Part shown: piece by piece, positions 32,487 through 42,362 of the stretch
Position numbering within the stretch: the first letter of the stretch is position 1
Layout: each line of letters opens with the position of its first letter
Translations under genes and position numbers: made by a program
Assembly: GCA_000467715.1 (NCBI GenBank)
Contig: AJFK01000467.1
Span: 1 to 42,905 of the forward strand
Direction: 5' to 3'
DNA: 42,905 nt
Source of the DNA: Hysterium pulicare CBS 123377
Taxonomy: Eukaryota; Ascomycota; Dothideomycetes; Hysteriales; Hysteriaceae
Notes under the pieces: generated by a model
Seen by the model: the letters and a program-made list of their open reading frames with translations, nothing else
The model's database searches: none
Told to the model about the DNA's origin: nothing

Positions 32487-32681
32487 GATGACTTAGGCTT
32501 ATAGTTCCCGGAGCCTCATGCAAGCAGTTGTGGTGCGTCGTCGCACTTTCCGGCACAGATTGTTCCTTATCGGCGGAAAGCGCGACCTATGAGCTTTAAT
32601 TACGACCCATACTAAATTCCCCGTCTTGAGAAACTCACCACCTCATCTCCTACCCCACATCCATCACGGCGGTTGAGTGAA

Positions 32682-35600
32682 ATGTCGTCCTCTGGTCTTA
32701 TCGCGACGCCTTTACAGCTCATTGAGTCATTCTCAAAGGAGATCCAGGCTCTTTTCAAATCAGTATTCCGGGATTCCGATACTGATACTACCATTCACTG
32801 CGTCTCTCCTCCATTGCTAGGTATTGTCCACGACTTTCGGTTCTCATGGCGAGGTTCTACTGATGGACTCTATGAGAAGTTCAAGTTTCTGTGCGAGCAG
32901 TCTCATGAGGTCGAATCAATCCACTCGGCATGGATTGAGACGGTCAATGGTGCACAAAATGAAGATGTTAAGCGAGAGCCAGAAGTGTGGCTCGTAATGG
33001 GAATCAGCATGTGGCGAAGCGTCCGTCAAGATCGCCATACCGAAAGCCGTGTTTTTTCAAGTGACTACAATGAGCCCTTGAGATCTTTGTCTCGATCTCA
33101 ATGTGTTAGATTGCGAAGAGAGCGAAAGAGAACGTCTTCCAGCCGTCTGGACATTCCATTACCAATATTCGACATCTATCAGCAAGCAGTACTGTTCCTT
33201 CAAGCCTCGCTACGTCTCAGTCCTCGTGACAGTACAGCCGTCGTCAACTTTCTGCTCAAGAACAACTGGGACTGGTTCACGATGGATGTTACTTTGAAAC
33301 TCGAGTCAGATAAGCCCCTCATCCACTCTGCCATCGAAACTCTCTTCCATGCTACAGCACACAAGTATGTTAGCCTTATACCACAGGCTTTGGAGGACAA
33401 TGAGATCCTTCAACGACTCTCTATGAAATATGAAGTGTCAGCTGTCACTCGTCACATGGCTAGACGGTGGATTGTTGCAATTGGATGCCGGAATAAGACG
33501 TTTCTTGAGCGGTCACGGCCTCTTTTACCTTCTTACTACGTTCGTTCTAGCGAACATCTTCTCTGCTCCTCGCAAATACATATTCTAGAAGGTGGAATTG
33601 CAGGCCTTCGTCTATGCCACATTCTTGTCTTTCCCTCTCAACCAACCCAGGATCAAGTCCGGGAAACTATACGTCAGCTCTCGGAGTTTCTTGCTCTTCC
33701 GGCAAAATTGAAGATAATCTGGACGAAGCCTGATTTACAAGTCCAGCAGCCTTTTTTTCGACCAGATGGCCTAGTCTTTCGTGCGATAGCCGATGATCTC
33801 TTGTCCCCTCGAATGCGGGAAGCTCGAACCAGGAACGAACTATCAACATGGCCAAGCTTTGTTCAGAGCGGTGGCTTAAAGCCTAGCCGGAATCCTATCA
33901 CAATTGTTATTTGGGGCAGGACATCACGAGAAGAAAACTGCCACTCGAAAACAGTCACAAAGCAGATCTGCTCAACCGTGCTCAATATCCCAGATTTTCT
34001 ATCCGTACGTCATGAAGACGACCGTATCATCGTAGCAGTTGAATACTGTTCAAGCTCTCAGCATCCATGGCGCGATCGAACAGTTTGGCACTCAATCCCT
34101 AAAGATCGGCCGATATTCGTCCTCACAAGTAATCCAGATCGACTTACGAGGCGTCCTGATGAAGTTGAGACATTGTTCTCCCTAATCACAGCTACCAGCG
34201 GACAATGGTGGACTCGAGGCATTAAGGATGATGAGATCGACGTTGAAGATTGGGTACGCATTGATAATGAGCTCCTCAATAGCTTGCGTAACCGAACAGA
34301 AGTTGGTAAGACAACTGTGAAGGCCATTGGATTACTGTCTAATTTTCACCTAATGATAAGCATGCTAATTGGTATGCACAGGTCGTCAAAGGGCTATACA
34401 AACTGGTTTCTATATGCGTTGCCATGTAGCTATGGCACGAATCCTCGTGGCAAAAAAGACTTTCGGAGTCTCGGCGCAAGTCTTCGCGATACAGTCTATG
34501 ATAAAACTGGCTTGTTCAACGCATCGTATCGCTCAAATCCTAATCGTCGCTCGAACATCTCCGCAACCAGGCTCTGTCGAAACTGGAAACCTGAATACAT
34601 CCATAGTAAAACAGGAGGAGTTGATTCGCCATTTTGTTCCTCCCGACGTATCTACTGTGACCTTGAAGGCCAATCAAGTCTCCGCTTACGATGGCTCATT
34701 CAACAGAATCCTAAGAGAGAAACTCCAGAAGCACCAGGGAAACACCTTGATTATCTCAACAGCCTTGGATCGAGTTCTGCGAAAGCAGTCATCGATGCCG
34801 GAACTCATTGATATGCTTGAGGTGAACGCTAAAGAGCATCGTGTTATGTCGCTCTTATGGAACACTTCATTCGTCACTCAGGTTGAGCACGCAATCCAGA
34901 TTCAGTCCAATGCTGTGAACGAGGCTTTATTCGATCAATGGAGTAGTTCATTAGAAACACAAATTCGAGCACAACCATCAGCAATATCGCTTCCCATTGT
35001 ACAACCGATAATCTGGGCTTATCCTCAACGTTCCGCCGCTGCGATCACAGCTAGCATGATCTCCAAACACTTGCAAAATGCTGATGAGTATGTTCAGTCA
35101 ATCACATTGACGAGCTTCCAAGGAGAAAAGGGCACAAGAATTCCCGAAGAGATGGCCTTAGACAATGGTGGGAAAGGCATGGATGCGCAGAGAGCCGATA
35201 GATGGACTGCATTTCTTACAGTGCAGCTCGCCATTCCTACCAATCAATTCAGCGTAGTGTGGAAAAATGGGCGCAGTAGCTACATTTGCTCCTGTCCTGG
35301 ACAACATGGATCCCATGACACGAACTGCTTATGCCGTTGCCGCCATTGCGAGCATTCCCGGAACTGTCAATGCGATAAGAATCACTGCGCATGTCCACCA
35401 ATCTGCAATTGTAATTGCGATCATTGTCACGGCAAGACCGCGCCCCCTTCCAAAGCCAAAACCAAGGGATCAAAAACTAACGTCAAGGCTGATGAGACTG
35501 TTGATAGATATCAAGAATGTGCGACCGTTGGCTGCAAGACTATGACGAAAGTTGGAAAAGGTCGATACTGTCCACCATGCCTCTCCGACAATAAAAAGAA

Positions 35601-35952
35601 TAGGATCTGCAAAATGCCGGGTTGTACGAATAAGGCCCCCTACGGCGGAAAAGGCGGCGAATTTTGCGAGAAATGTTCAAAGTCGCAGACCCAGCTCGAC
35701 CCCACGACCCAGCGCACATGCTCGGAGAAGGATTGCAACAACCTAGCGCCGGTTGGTTCGGGTACTCGTTGCCAGAAATGTAGAACTGAGAAAGCTCGAG
35801 AGAGAGCTCAGGAGAAAGCTCGAGAGAAAGCCGTATTGAGAACACAGGAGTCTAAGTCGACGTATGAAGAGCTGATGATGTTCGAGGATGATGGAATGAA
35901 AGAGGAAGATGTAAAAGATGAAGTACCAGCGTTCAAAAAGCAGAAGTTGTAA
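32682..35952 (+). CDS. Tandem serine-recombinase-domain protein with Cys-rich C-terminus
   Basis: Two exons, 32682-34305 and 34382-35952, over a 76-nt GT-AG intron (codon G|GT), give 1064 residues. Residues 1-400 match nothing I know. Two resolvase-like catalytic domains follow. Domain A has ITIVIWGRTS (R413, S415), WRDR (R464/R466) and NPDRLTRR (D486, R487, R490). Domain B has ILIVARTSP (R599, S601), SAYDGSFNR (R650) and ALDRVLRK (D671, R672, R675). These fit R8, S10, R45, D67, R68 and R71 of gamma-delta resolvase, and Ser-to-Asp spacing is 71 and 70. A third stretch, VQPIIWAYPQRSAAAI near residue 750, may be a decayed copy. The C-terminal part holds a Cys cluster (844-891), then C921/926/938/941, C951/956/970/973 and C988/993/1005/1008, and a charged tail ending KKQKL. 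The start at 32682 is the first in-frame ATG. Function in DNA strand exchange is inference from the residues. No terminal repeats were seen around it. Confidence 0.7.
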
Positions 35953-36974
35953 ACATGCAATATACCATACTATATGTTTTCTGTTTCAATGTAGTTAGCC
36001 AAATAGATCTAATCAGAGCTGAATAGTCTCCACAATCGTATTGAAAGTTTTGACGGTCATAAAAAAGAACTGCATTACAGCTTTCGCAATTATTGCCAGC
36101 GCTTCTGGCGTTGGAAAGGGTTCTTTAGATTACTGCCCTTTCTTGACGTGAAGACTACGGTGCGTATTCACGCGCAGCTCCAAATACGGGCAAGAAGTGG
36201 GAACTTGGCGTGACCTGCTCCAGGAAAAAGGTCTGTGCACAAGCACCAAGGGGACCTCCAGCCTCGCAACCGCCATTGGTGCGAGGGAACTACGCGGAGC
36301 TCACAGGTACGCCATAAATCAATGCGAGCCGAATATTCTCAAGGCTGACACTACTAGTAGATCAATAGCAGTCTCAAGCAGTCTCAAGCAGTCATACAAA
36401 ACGAATGTCGCTCGATAACGTCCTTACCTTCAGCGCAACCATTCTTAGCAATCACGTACTACACTTAAGTCTCTGGAGAGCAAGTGTTTAACCGCTTAGA
36501 TACTAGTTACTCCTTGAGCCTGCGTAGGTGCTACCTAACGAGTTAGTACTTTCAAAGCGATACGCCGTTCGAAGCCGTCCAGAATACAACGGATTGGGAC
36601 ATAACACAAAGGGCTTCCAGAGCGATCCTTCAATGGATTACAAGACGGTTACTGGATGAGTATGGAGGATGCTACTCAGGCTCGCACTGTACCGGTGTCC
36701 GTACGTTGCATGCTCATATACTCTTGAAAGGAGAGGGAAGGCCCCGGCGTAGGATCTATAAGAGGACAATGGCGCTGTACTATGCCTTACCTATCGGACT
36801 GCGAGGAACAGCGCTAAATTGAGCCGGTTTAGCTTTCTAGATGGATCTGTGGTAGCAAATCATGCTCAAGCCTTGAGTTACGATCTTGTAGATCTATCAA
36901 TATACTTGGTGAGTAGCACAATGAGTGAGTGCGCCGAATATTACACTTGGACCATACGAACCATCACTGACATA
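35953..36974. other. Gene-free stretch after the recombinase-like gene
   Basis: No supported gene. A short direct repeat (AGCAGTCTCA, about 2.6 copies) lies at about 36367-36393. A 73-codon frame at 36197-36418 is unrecognised. Base composition is balanced, without RIP-like A+T enrichment. Confidence 0.35.
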
Positions 36975-37316
36975 TTACTTTTGTACAGTGGATGACGCTA
37001 GTGTATGAACTAAGATTGTCTTGGAGGAAGTCGTTAAGCCTGGCGCAAAGAGCACGCTATCCAATAAGATCTCACCGATTCCTCTAGTACGCTGTACTGG
37101 TACTCTACACATGCCCGCCCAGGTCATAATGAAGCACTTCGATTTTCCCCTAAACACTGCCATGTGATGCTTTGTGACAGGGTGGATCCCAAGGCTGTGG
37201 ACTGCGAATGTACGGGCTCGGCTTCGAACCTCCTGGCCCTCCAAACCAAATGGCAATCTTTTATCGAGAAGTAACAGATACTTAGGACCCACATGAATAT
37301 GAGTCAGCTCCAGCAT
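36975..37316 (-). pseudogene. Possible Ty1/copia-like gag-pol fragment
   Basis: A 113-codon minus-strand frame with a weak pattern of the protease-integrase junction of Ty1/copia polyproteins. It has a KHHM-like element, then VQRTRGIGEI and SVLFAPGL, which recall the 'SHM ... G-x-G-x-V ... NVLYVP-x-L' order of that family. The catalytic protease Asp-Ser-Gly is not evident. No zinc knuckle, reverse transcriptase or LTR was found next to it. The likeness is by eye and could be chance. If real, it is a short retrotransposon relic. Confidence 0.25.
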
Positions 37317-37593
37317 GTTCCTTCGAACCAGCTAGCCAATGACATCTCAGACCGATCGTGCAGTCGAACATGCAGGCCTACCCACTTTCTCTTCACATCG
37401 CTCCAAACAGCGTTACTCGTGATAGTAACGAATCTAAATTGACTTTCGCGAAAATATTCTACCCATGGGAGCTGGGCAGCCTTAAAAAAAGCGGGGGTCA
37501 GCTCAGCTGGCGCATGTAGCGGAATTGCAAATGAATAGCGATTATGCGTACCATCCCGAGTGCTCGTTTAGATAAGTTTCACTACTCTCGAAA

Positions 37594-37926
37594 ATGGGCT
37601 TCTTCAATTATGGTTTCTCTATCTTGATTGGCTTACTTAATCGCAGCGGCCTTGGGATGTATAAAGCTGGTCAGGAGAACTCGCCGTTCTTCATGTTGAA
37701 CGATGCGGGCCTACATTCAAGATATCAAAACGAGGTAGCGGCTCGACAAGTTGTGGACCCGACACTTACCTATGCTATACAAGCCCCGAGAAACGAACGG
37801 CCTCGACCGAATATTCAAGTCGTAGATTCCGCTTCATTTCCTTCGGCTCGACAACGAAAGAAAATAGTCACTTCGAGACAAACAAGCACCAAAGCAATAT
37901 CCAAGCGAAATATTTCCAAGTTATGA
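37594..37926 (+). CDS. Small unrecognised ORF before the 8-bp repeat
   Basis: ATG-started frame of 110 codons. The N-terminus is hydrophobic (MGFFNYGFSILIGLL) and the C-terminus basic (SARQRKKIVTSRQTSTKAIS). No family is recognised. It ends 30 bp before the 8-bp array. It may be a real short gene or a relic; length and start are the only support. Confidence 0.2.
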   Translation: MGFFNYGFSILIGLLNRSGLGMYKAGQENSPFFMLNDAGLHSRYQNEVAARQVVDPTLTYAIQAPRNERPRPNIQVVDSASFPSARQRKKIVTSRQTSTKAISKRNISKL

Positions 37927-37956
37927 ATACTCCAGCATGATAAAGCCGCAAAGGCG

Positions 37957-38114
37957 AGAAGACAAGAAGATAAGAAGACGAGAAGACGAGAAGATAAGAA
38001 GACGAGAAGACGAGAAGACGAGAAGACAAGAAGACAAGAAGACGAGAAGACGAGAAGACAAGAAGACGAGAAGACGAGAAGACGAGAAGAAGAAGACGAG
38101 AAGACGAGAAGACG
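37957..38114. repeat. 8-bp tandem array, AGAAGACG, about 19 units
   Basis: Almost strictly tandem 8-nt units AGAAGACG with variants AGAAGACA and AGAAGATA, and one 3-nt slip (GAAGAAG) near 38088. The plus strand is pure purine except for one C or T per unit. Because 8 is not a multiple of 3, all three frames stay open and repeat as octapeptides (RRREDEK-like), which explains the overlapping open frames on both strands. It is not evidence of a gene. Confidence 0.9.
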
Positions 38115-40957
38115 CGAAACCGAGCCGGGCTCGCCAACCTATGCAGACATTATCACAAAGCCACCATTTGAAGCGATTATGAGTGGCTCATAAATATAAC
38201 AGTCAGAATCTAGGATATTCTAGGGCGTCACCCTGCCTAACCAAGGTATTTCTGAGCAGTTACCTCGATTGCCTCACTGTACTGCCGCTACCAATCACCG
38301 CAGCGCAAGCTTCAAAGCTGCTGGTGATTTTTCGCACTTCATCCCCATCTACTAAAAGGCCCACAACAACGTTCGGAATCACCGTCAGTAATATCATTTC
38401 CAGTTCCACAATATTTTGGTCGCGGAGTTCCTTGGTCCCGACATTTGAAACCTCCTTCTGCTGGCCCCATAGTTGAGAACTCGCATTGTTCTTTTAACAA
38501 AAGCTGAAACACATAAGGATCGAGCGTCTACGCATAAGAAAGAACCGGTAGAACACTCATCTTAGCCTTGAAGGATACCGAAGCCAGCACCTTGAAAGTC
38601 TCCTCCTTAAGTATGGACCATTCATCGTTATGACGGTTTCGCTCCTGGAAGGTCACAACAGTCAGTCTTGCCCTTCGTCTTTAAGATTCAATCAAGTACT
38701 GGACGAAGTCTCGCCCATACTATCTTCACTTCTTTAGGATACATGACTCGCTCTTGGAGTATTGGACCCTTTCGTCCGCTCGCTAAATTCTTGGTGTTCT
38801 AATCACAGGCTTGCTTGTGAGGCTCTCATCCGCTCCCAGATAGTACGATAGACGCGTCGGACTGGGACAGTCCGCGGCCATTTTATTTCGTATACCGTGG
38901 ATGCTCCATCTTATCGCCTTCCAACTCACCAAAGTCGCCGGGCTCATTAGCGCCCTGCGCATTGGATCTATATCTGTACGGTAATTGGGTTCTTCATCAA
39001 TGAAAACGCTATTTCTCCTATTCTAGGACCTTAGTGGATTTGGGGCGAACGCCATGTCAGAGCTAAGTGGTGAAGAAAATGCCGCAGAGATCGAGACCGT
39101 TCACAATTGTGTTGTCGGTGAAGTATTGAATCGTGAAGCCGCGATTCCTTGAAGGATATTGGTGGGTTGATATAGCCCGTCATCACCGTTTGCTGCTGAT
39201 GTTTGCTCATACGACTAGAACATACCAACATAAAATCATGTTACAAATCAATGCGTTCGGAAGCGATTTAATGGCTGAGTTGTATCTTCTGCAATATCAG
39301 CCCCGAGTCCTGAAACGTCTTCCATTCTAGTATAGTTCTAGCATGTGCAGGAAATACCACTATTCAAAATCTTGCAGCCCCGGAGAATGCTTGAAGGCGT
39401 CAAAACGTCGGAAAAGTTTCGTATCTCATCGCTTCATGCTTAGCTAAGTGGATGATCCTCTCCTCCTAAAGAGCGCCACACGTACACTCCGCGGACCTTT
39501 GGCTGAAGGATAACCGCTCTTGCTAAGCTTCCGAGCCAACGCTTTCCCTTTATCTTAGATGAAGCAGATCGACTAGCTCGAAATGTCCCAGTTGTGTGGG
39601 ATCAACGGGCCTTCTGGCAGCTGCCGTGCACGGGACGAATATGTCCTTGGCCTTTCGGCGGAGGTCCCCGCAAAGCCACAACGTGGAATGAATTATCAGC
39701 CGTTCGATAATTGAAATGGAATTCATCTAGATGGCTCCAATGCTTCGGAAGGGTAGTATGGTTCACGGTGGAGCCGTAGAATTAAGCCAGTTCGCCACAT
39801 TCGTTGTTCGAGAATGATCAACTTTGACGATCATTAACATTGCAATGACATCGAAGATCGCAGATTGATGTTATTACATGCCTTCAGCGATCTTTTGCGT
39901 CATATGTCAGAACTATCGGGTCATCCCGCGGCATGCCTTGATTAGCTTCCAGTAACAACTCGATTCTAAAGCAGACAAGTGTACATCGAAAAGAAAGCTA
40001 TGCAGTCAGAAACTTAGTGTACGAACAGACTGTCATGAGTTAGGCATAACAAATAGAGACGGATGCAATGGCAATGCTTGCTGATTTTCCGTCAACAACC
40101 TTCGCAGCATTTTGTCGATATCAGCGATCTCCTTTAAGTTAGATCTCATCTTGCTAGCTCAGCATCCTAGATGCTTCGGAAGTGATTGTAGCATATCTAG
40201 ATCATTCATTCTCTGGAGGAGTTCTGTGCAAAAGATCTCTGCAACGCCATTTCCCGCAAAAGCTTGACGGCCAACTACACTTTGTATACCGTAGAGCGCT
40301 GAGATTGCTTGGTTTTGAATGTCTGATTAATGAAAAGGCTGGCTGGTATTGGAGAGTCGGCACTTCCAGATATTGAACGACTAGGATCTCCGCGTTAAGC
40401 TCACGTTACGAAAGGCGCCGGAAGGGATGGTCTGGACTTATTTGGAGTGGTATTTTTTTCGGTCTCGCGTTGGTCTCATGATGCGGGCGACTGTAGCTTC
40501 ACACCTTCCGGTTGACTGGACCTCACTGCCTTCGCAAAAAGTAACAGAGATGAGCATCTTCCTTAAGAAGTGCAAATTGCCTCGACGCTGAAACATGGAC
40601 ACCGGTACTTGCAAGGAAAGGTATTGACGCAGTTAAGAAGTATTCTATTAGAATGGTTACCGACGCTATACTTTATTGATTTAACGCGCACTTAGTAGAA
40701 GTTAAAAAGCACGTTAGTTGGCCTTTACGTCCCTTTTAATCCTCCAACACTATCATTAATACTACTGCACTTAACATCAAACACTACTCATGACAAGCTA
40801 TTCTATTTTGATAACCATGGACTCCAATCTCCATAGTAAAAGCCTCCCGTTGCGCCCTTTCCCCTCTCGTTTCAACTCTCCTTTCTTTCATACAGACATA
40901 GACCCTACCGCTAAAGCCATAGATGGGGACATAAGAAATGGAACTCTGTAAGCGATC
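38115..40957. other. Gene-poor interval
   Basis: About 2.8 kb without a supportable gene. A minus-strand open stretch at about 38455-38255 (LRDQNIVELEMILLTVIPNV) is coding-like but has no start, end context or family. Small frames at 38183-38476, 39133-39330 and 40182-40376 are unrecognised. 40640-40790 is A+T-rich. Confidence 0.3.
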
Positions 40958-41311
40958 ATGAGACGGCAGAGCTTGATGTGAGTGCGGTACCCTCCGCACG
41001 ATAGGAGCGATAACCAGCGCTACACATCTTTTCTTTTGTTGAAGAGTCGTACAGCAAATCTGGAGGATATGCTTGGTAGAAGATCAACGTACAACGCTGC
41101 TGGATTCTCGACGGCATGCTTGGAAAGATCGATACTCGAATCTTAATATTGATCCCATGTTCTTCCGCGAGTTTGTGCGTCTCCGCCTCTATTGATCTTT
41201 GATGGAGTAACGAATCGTAGCAAAACCACTCAACTTTGGTGAAGTCCTTATGTCCCTTCAAAAGTAACAGCGAATCGCCGAATTCTTTTACCGCAAAACT
41301 GGCATCGCAAC
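40958..41311 (-). pseudogene. Possible orphan exon or gene relic
   Basis: From a candidate 3' splice site (CGATTTAG, about 41312-41319 read on the minus strand) an open frame of about 115 codons follows, with regular coding character: FAVKEFGDSLLLLKGHKDFT, RSIEAETHKLAEEHGINIKI, LIFYQAYPPDLLYDSS. No family is recognised. A GTGAAACGG-like upstream segment and an in-frame stop before the splice site leave no clear first exon. It may be a decayed gene or a mis-built exon. Confidence 0.25.
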
Positions 41312-41319
41312 ACTAAATC

Positions 41320-42362
41320 GTGCATCATGTCCCTTCTATCATGTCCCGTTTCACTCATTTCCCCCTTCGTCTCGTGCCGTTCGTCAAATAGTTTCTGGGC
41401 CACAAGCAATGACGCAGCGTGTGTGCGCTGTGCGACCTAGAGTGATTATGCCTGAGCCGATTCATATCGCAGCGCATTCTCATACTCTTCTCGCCCTCAT
41501 CTAAATATGTAGTGCGTGCACAAATCTAGACATGAATGTTACCTACGTGTCGTCTATAAAGTGAATAGTCGTCTCTGATGGGCCATGGCAGATACTGGAC
41601 TCTGTGTATTATCTTGTTGTAGTTAGGACAGCTTGAAGTCCAGAGCTGAACAACAGCTTAGTGTCGCCTATATAGGTGAAGAAGCTCCCTCTTACTACTC
41701 TTATTACTGCTCATGATTCGGTTCCAAATGGTAGTTTACCGCTTCACATTCGATAGAATATGCTAGAAAGGAACGACTGTCCTGGCCGGGACATCCTTTT
41801 CCTTCATAATGAACGAAACCCCAAGAGGGCCATTGACTCCGTTCCTTGAAGGCTCATTAGCTTAAGATAAGGATCAACTAAATGTCTCATAGTGTCTCAT
41901 CTTGAAGGGAAACACGCATTTCAAAAATAAGAGTGCCAAGCGTCTTCTTCACGATCTCTCCACGGTAACTGTTAGTTGTTAGTCTGGACCACCGCGGTGA
42001 TGTTCATTCATAAATATTGAAATACGTTAATCAAATGCATAAAGGTCTTCACGATTATCTGATCGGGATGCTCTTCTGAATAGTGCAAGTCAGGACAGCT
42101 TTGTAGCATCTGATGCAAATTTTTGACTAAACTACAGAATGATGGGATTTAGGGGAGCCTATGAGAGTATGGAGTATTTTCTGACCGAGTGGCTCGTCTC
42201 ATTTTATAGTCAGAATTAAGTGGAAAAGGCAGATACATAAAGGAGTGGAAGTGGCAGTGTTGCCCGGAAAGGAGTATCGCTGAAATAAGAAACACGAGAG
42301 AGAGCCATGACTACGGACACAATTGACAGTTGTACCCGATTCCCCTGCTCATAGCATTGAGA
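41320..42362. other. Gene-free stretch before the right-edge gene
   Basis: About 1 kb with no frame of note on either strand. The right end should hold the 3' UTR of the minus-strand gene at the edge. No tandem repeat or terminal repeat noticed. Confidence 0.35.

Noticed and set aside
33103-33297. Alternative frame inside exon 1 of the recombinase-like gene
   Set aside because: The main frame stays open for 1.6 kb across it. The alternative gives no continuation at either end, so no frameshift is needed.
32682-35952. Recombinase-like gene as a Starship captain or Crypton
   Set aside because: Those use tyrosine recombinases with an R...H-x-x-R...Y set. Here the pattern is R-x-S and D-R-x-x-R. 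No terminal repeats or cargo layout were seen.
37201-37260. CTTCGAACC stretch suggesting a tRNA T-loop
   Set aside because: No matching acceptor stem, anticodon arm or D-loop could be folded around it.
37937-38182. Highly charged 81-codon frame in the 8-bp array, and its antisense
   Set aside because: All frames of an 8-bp stop-free repeat are open, so this is a consequence of the repeat.
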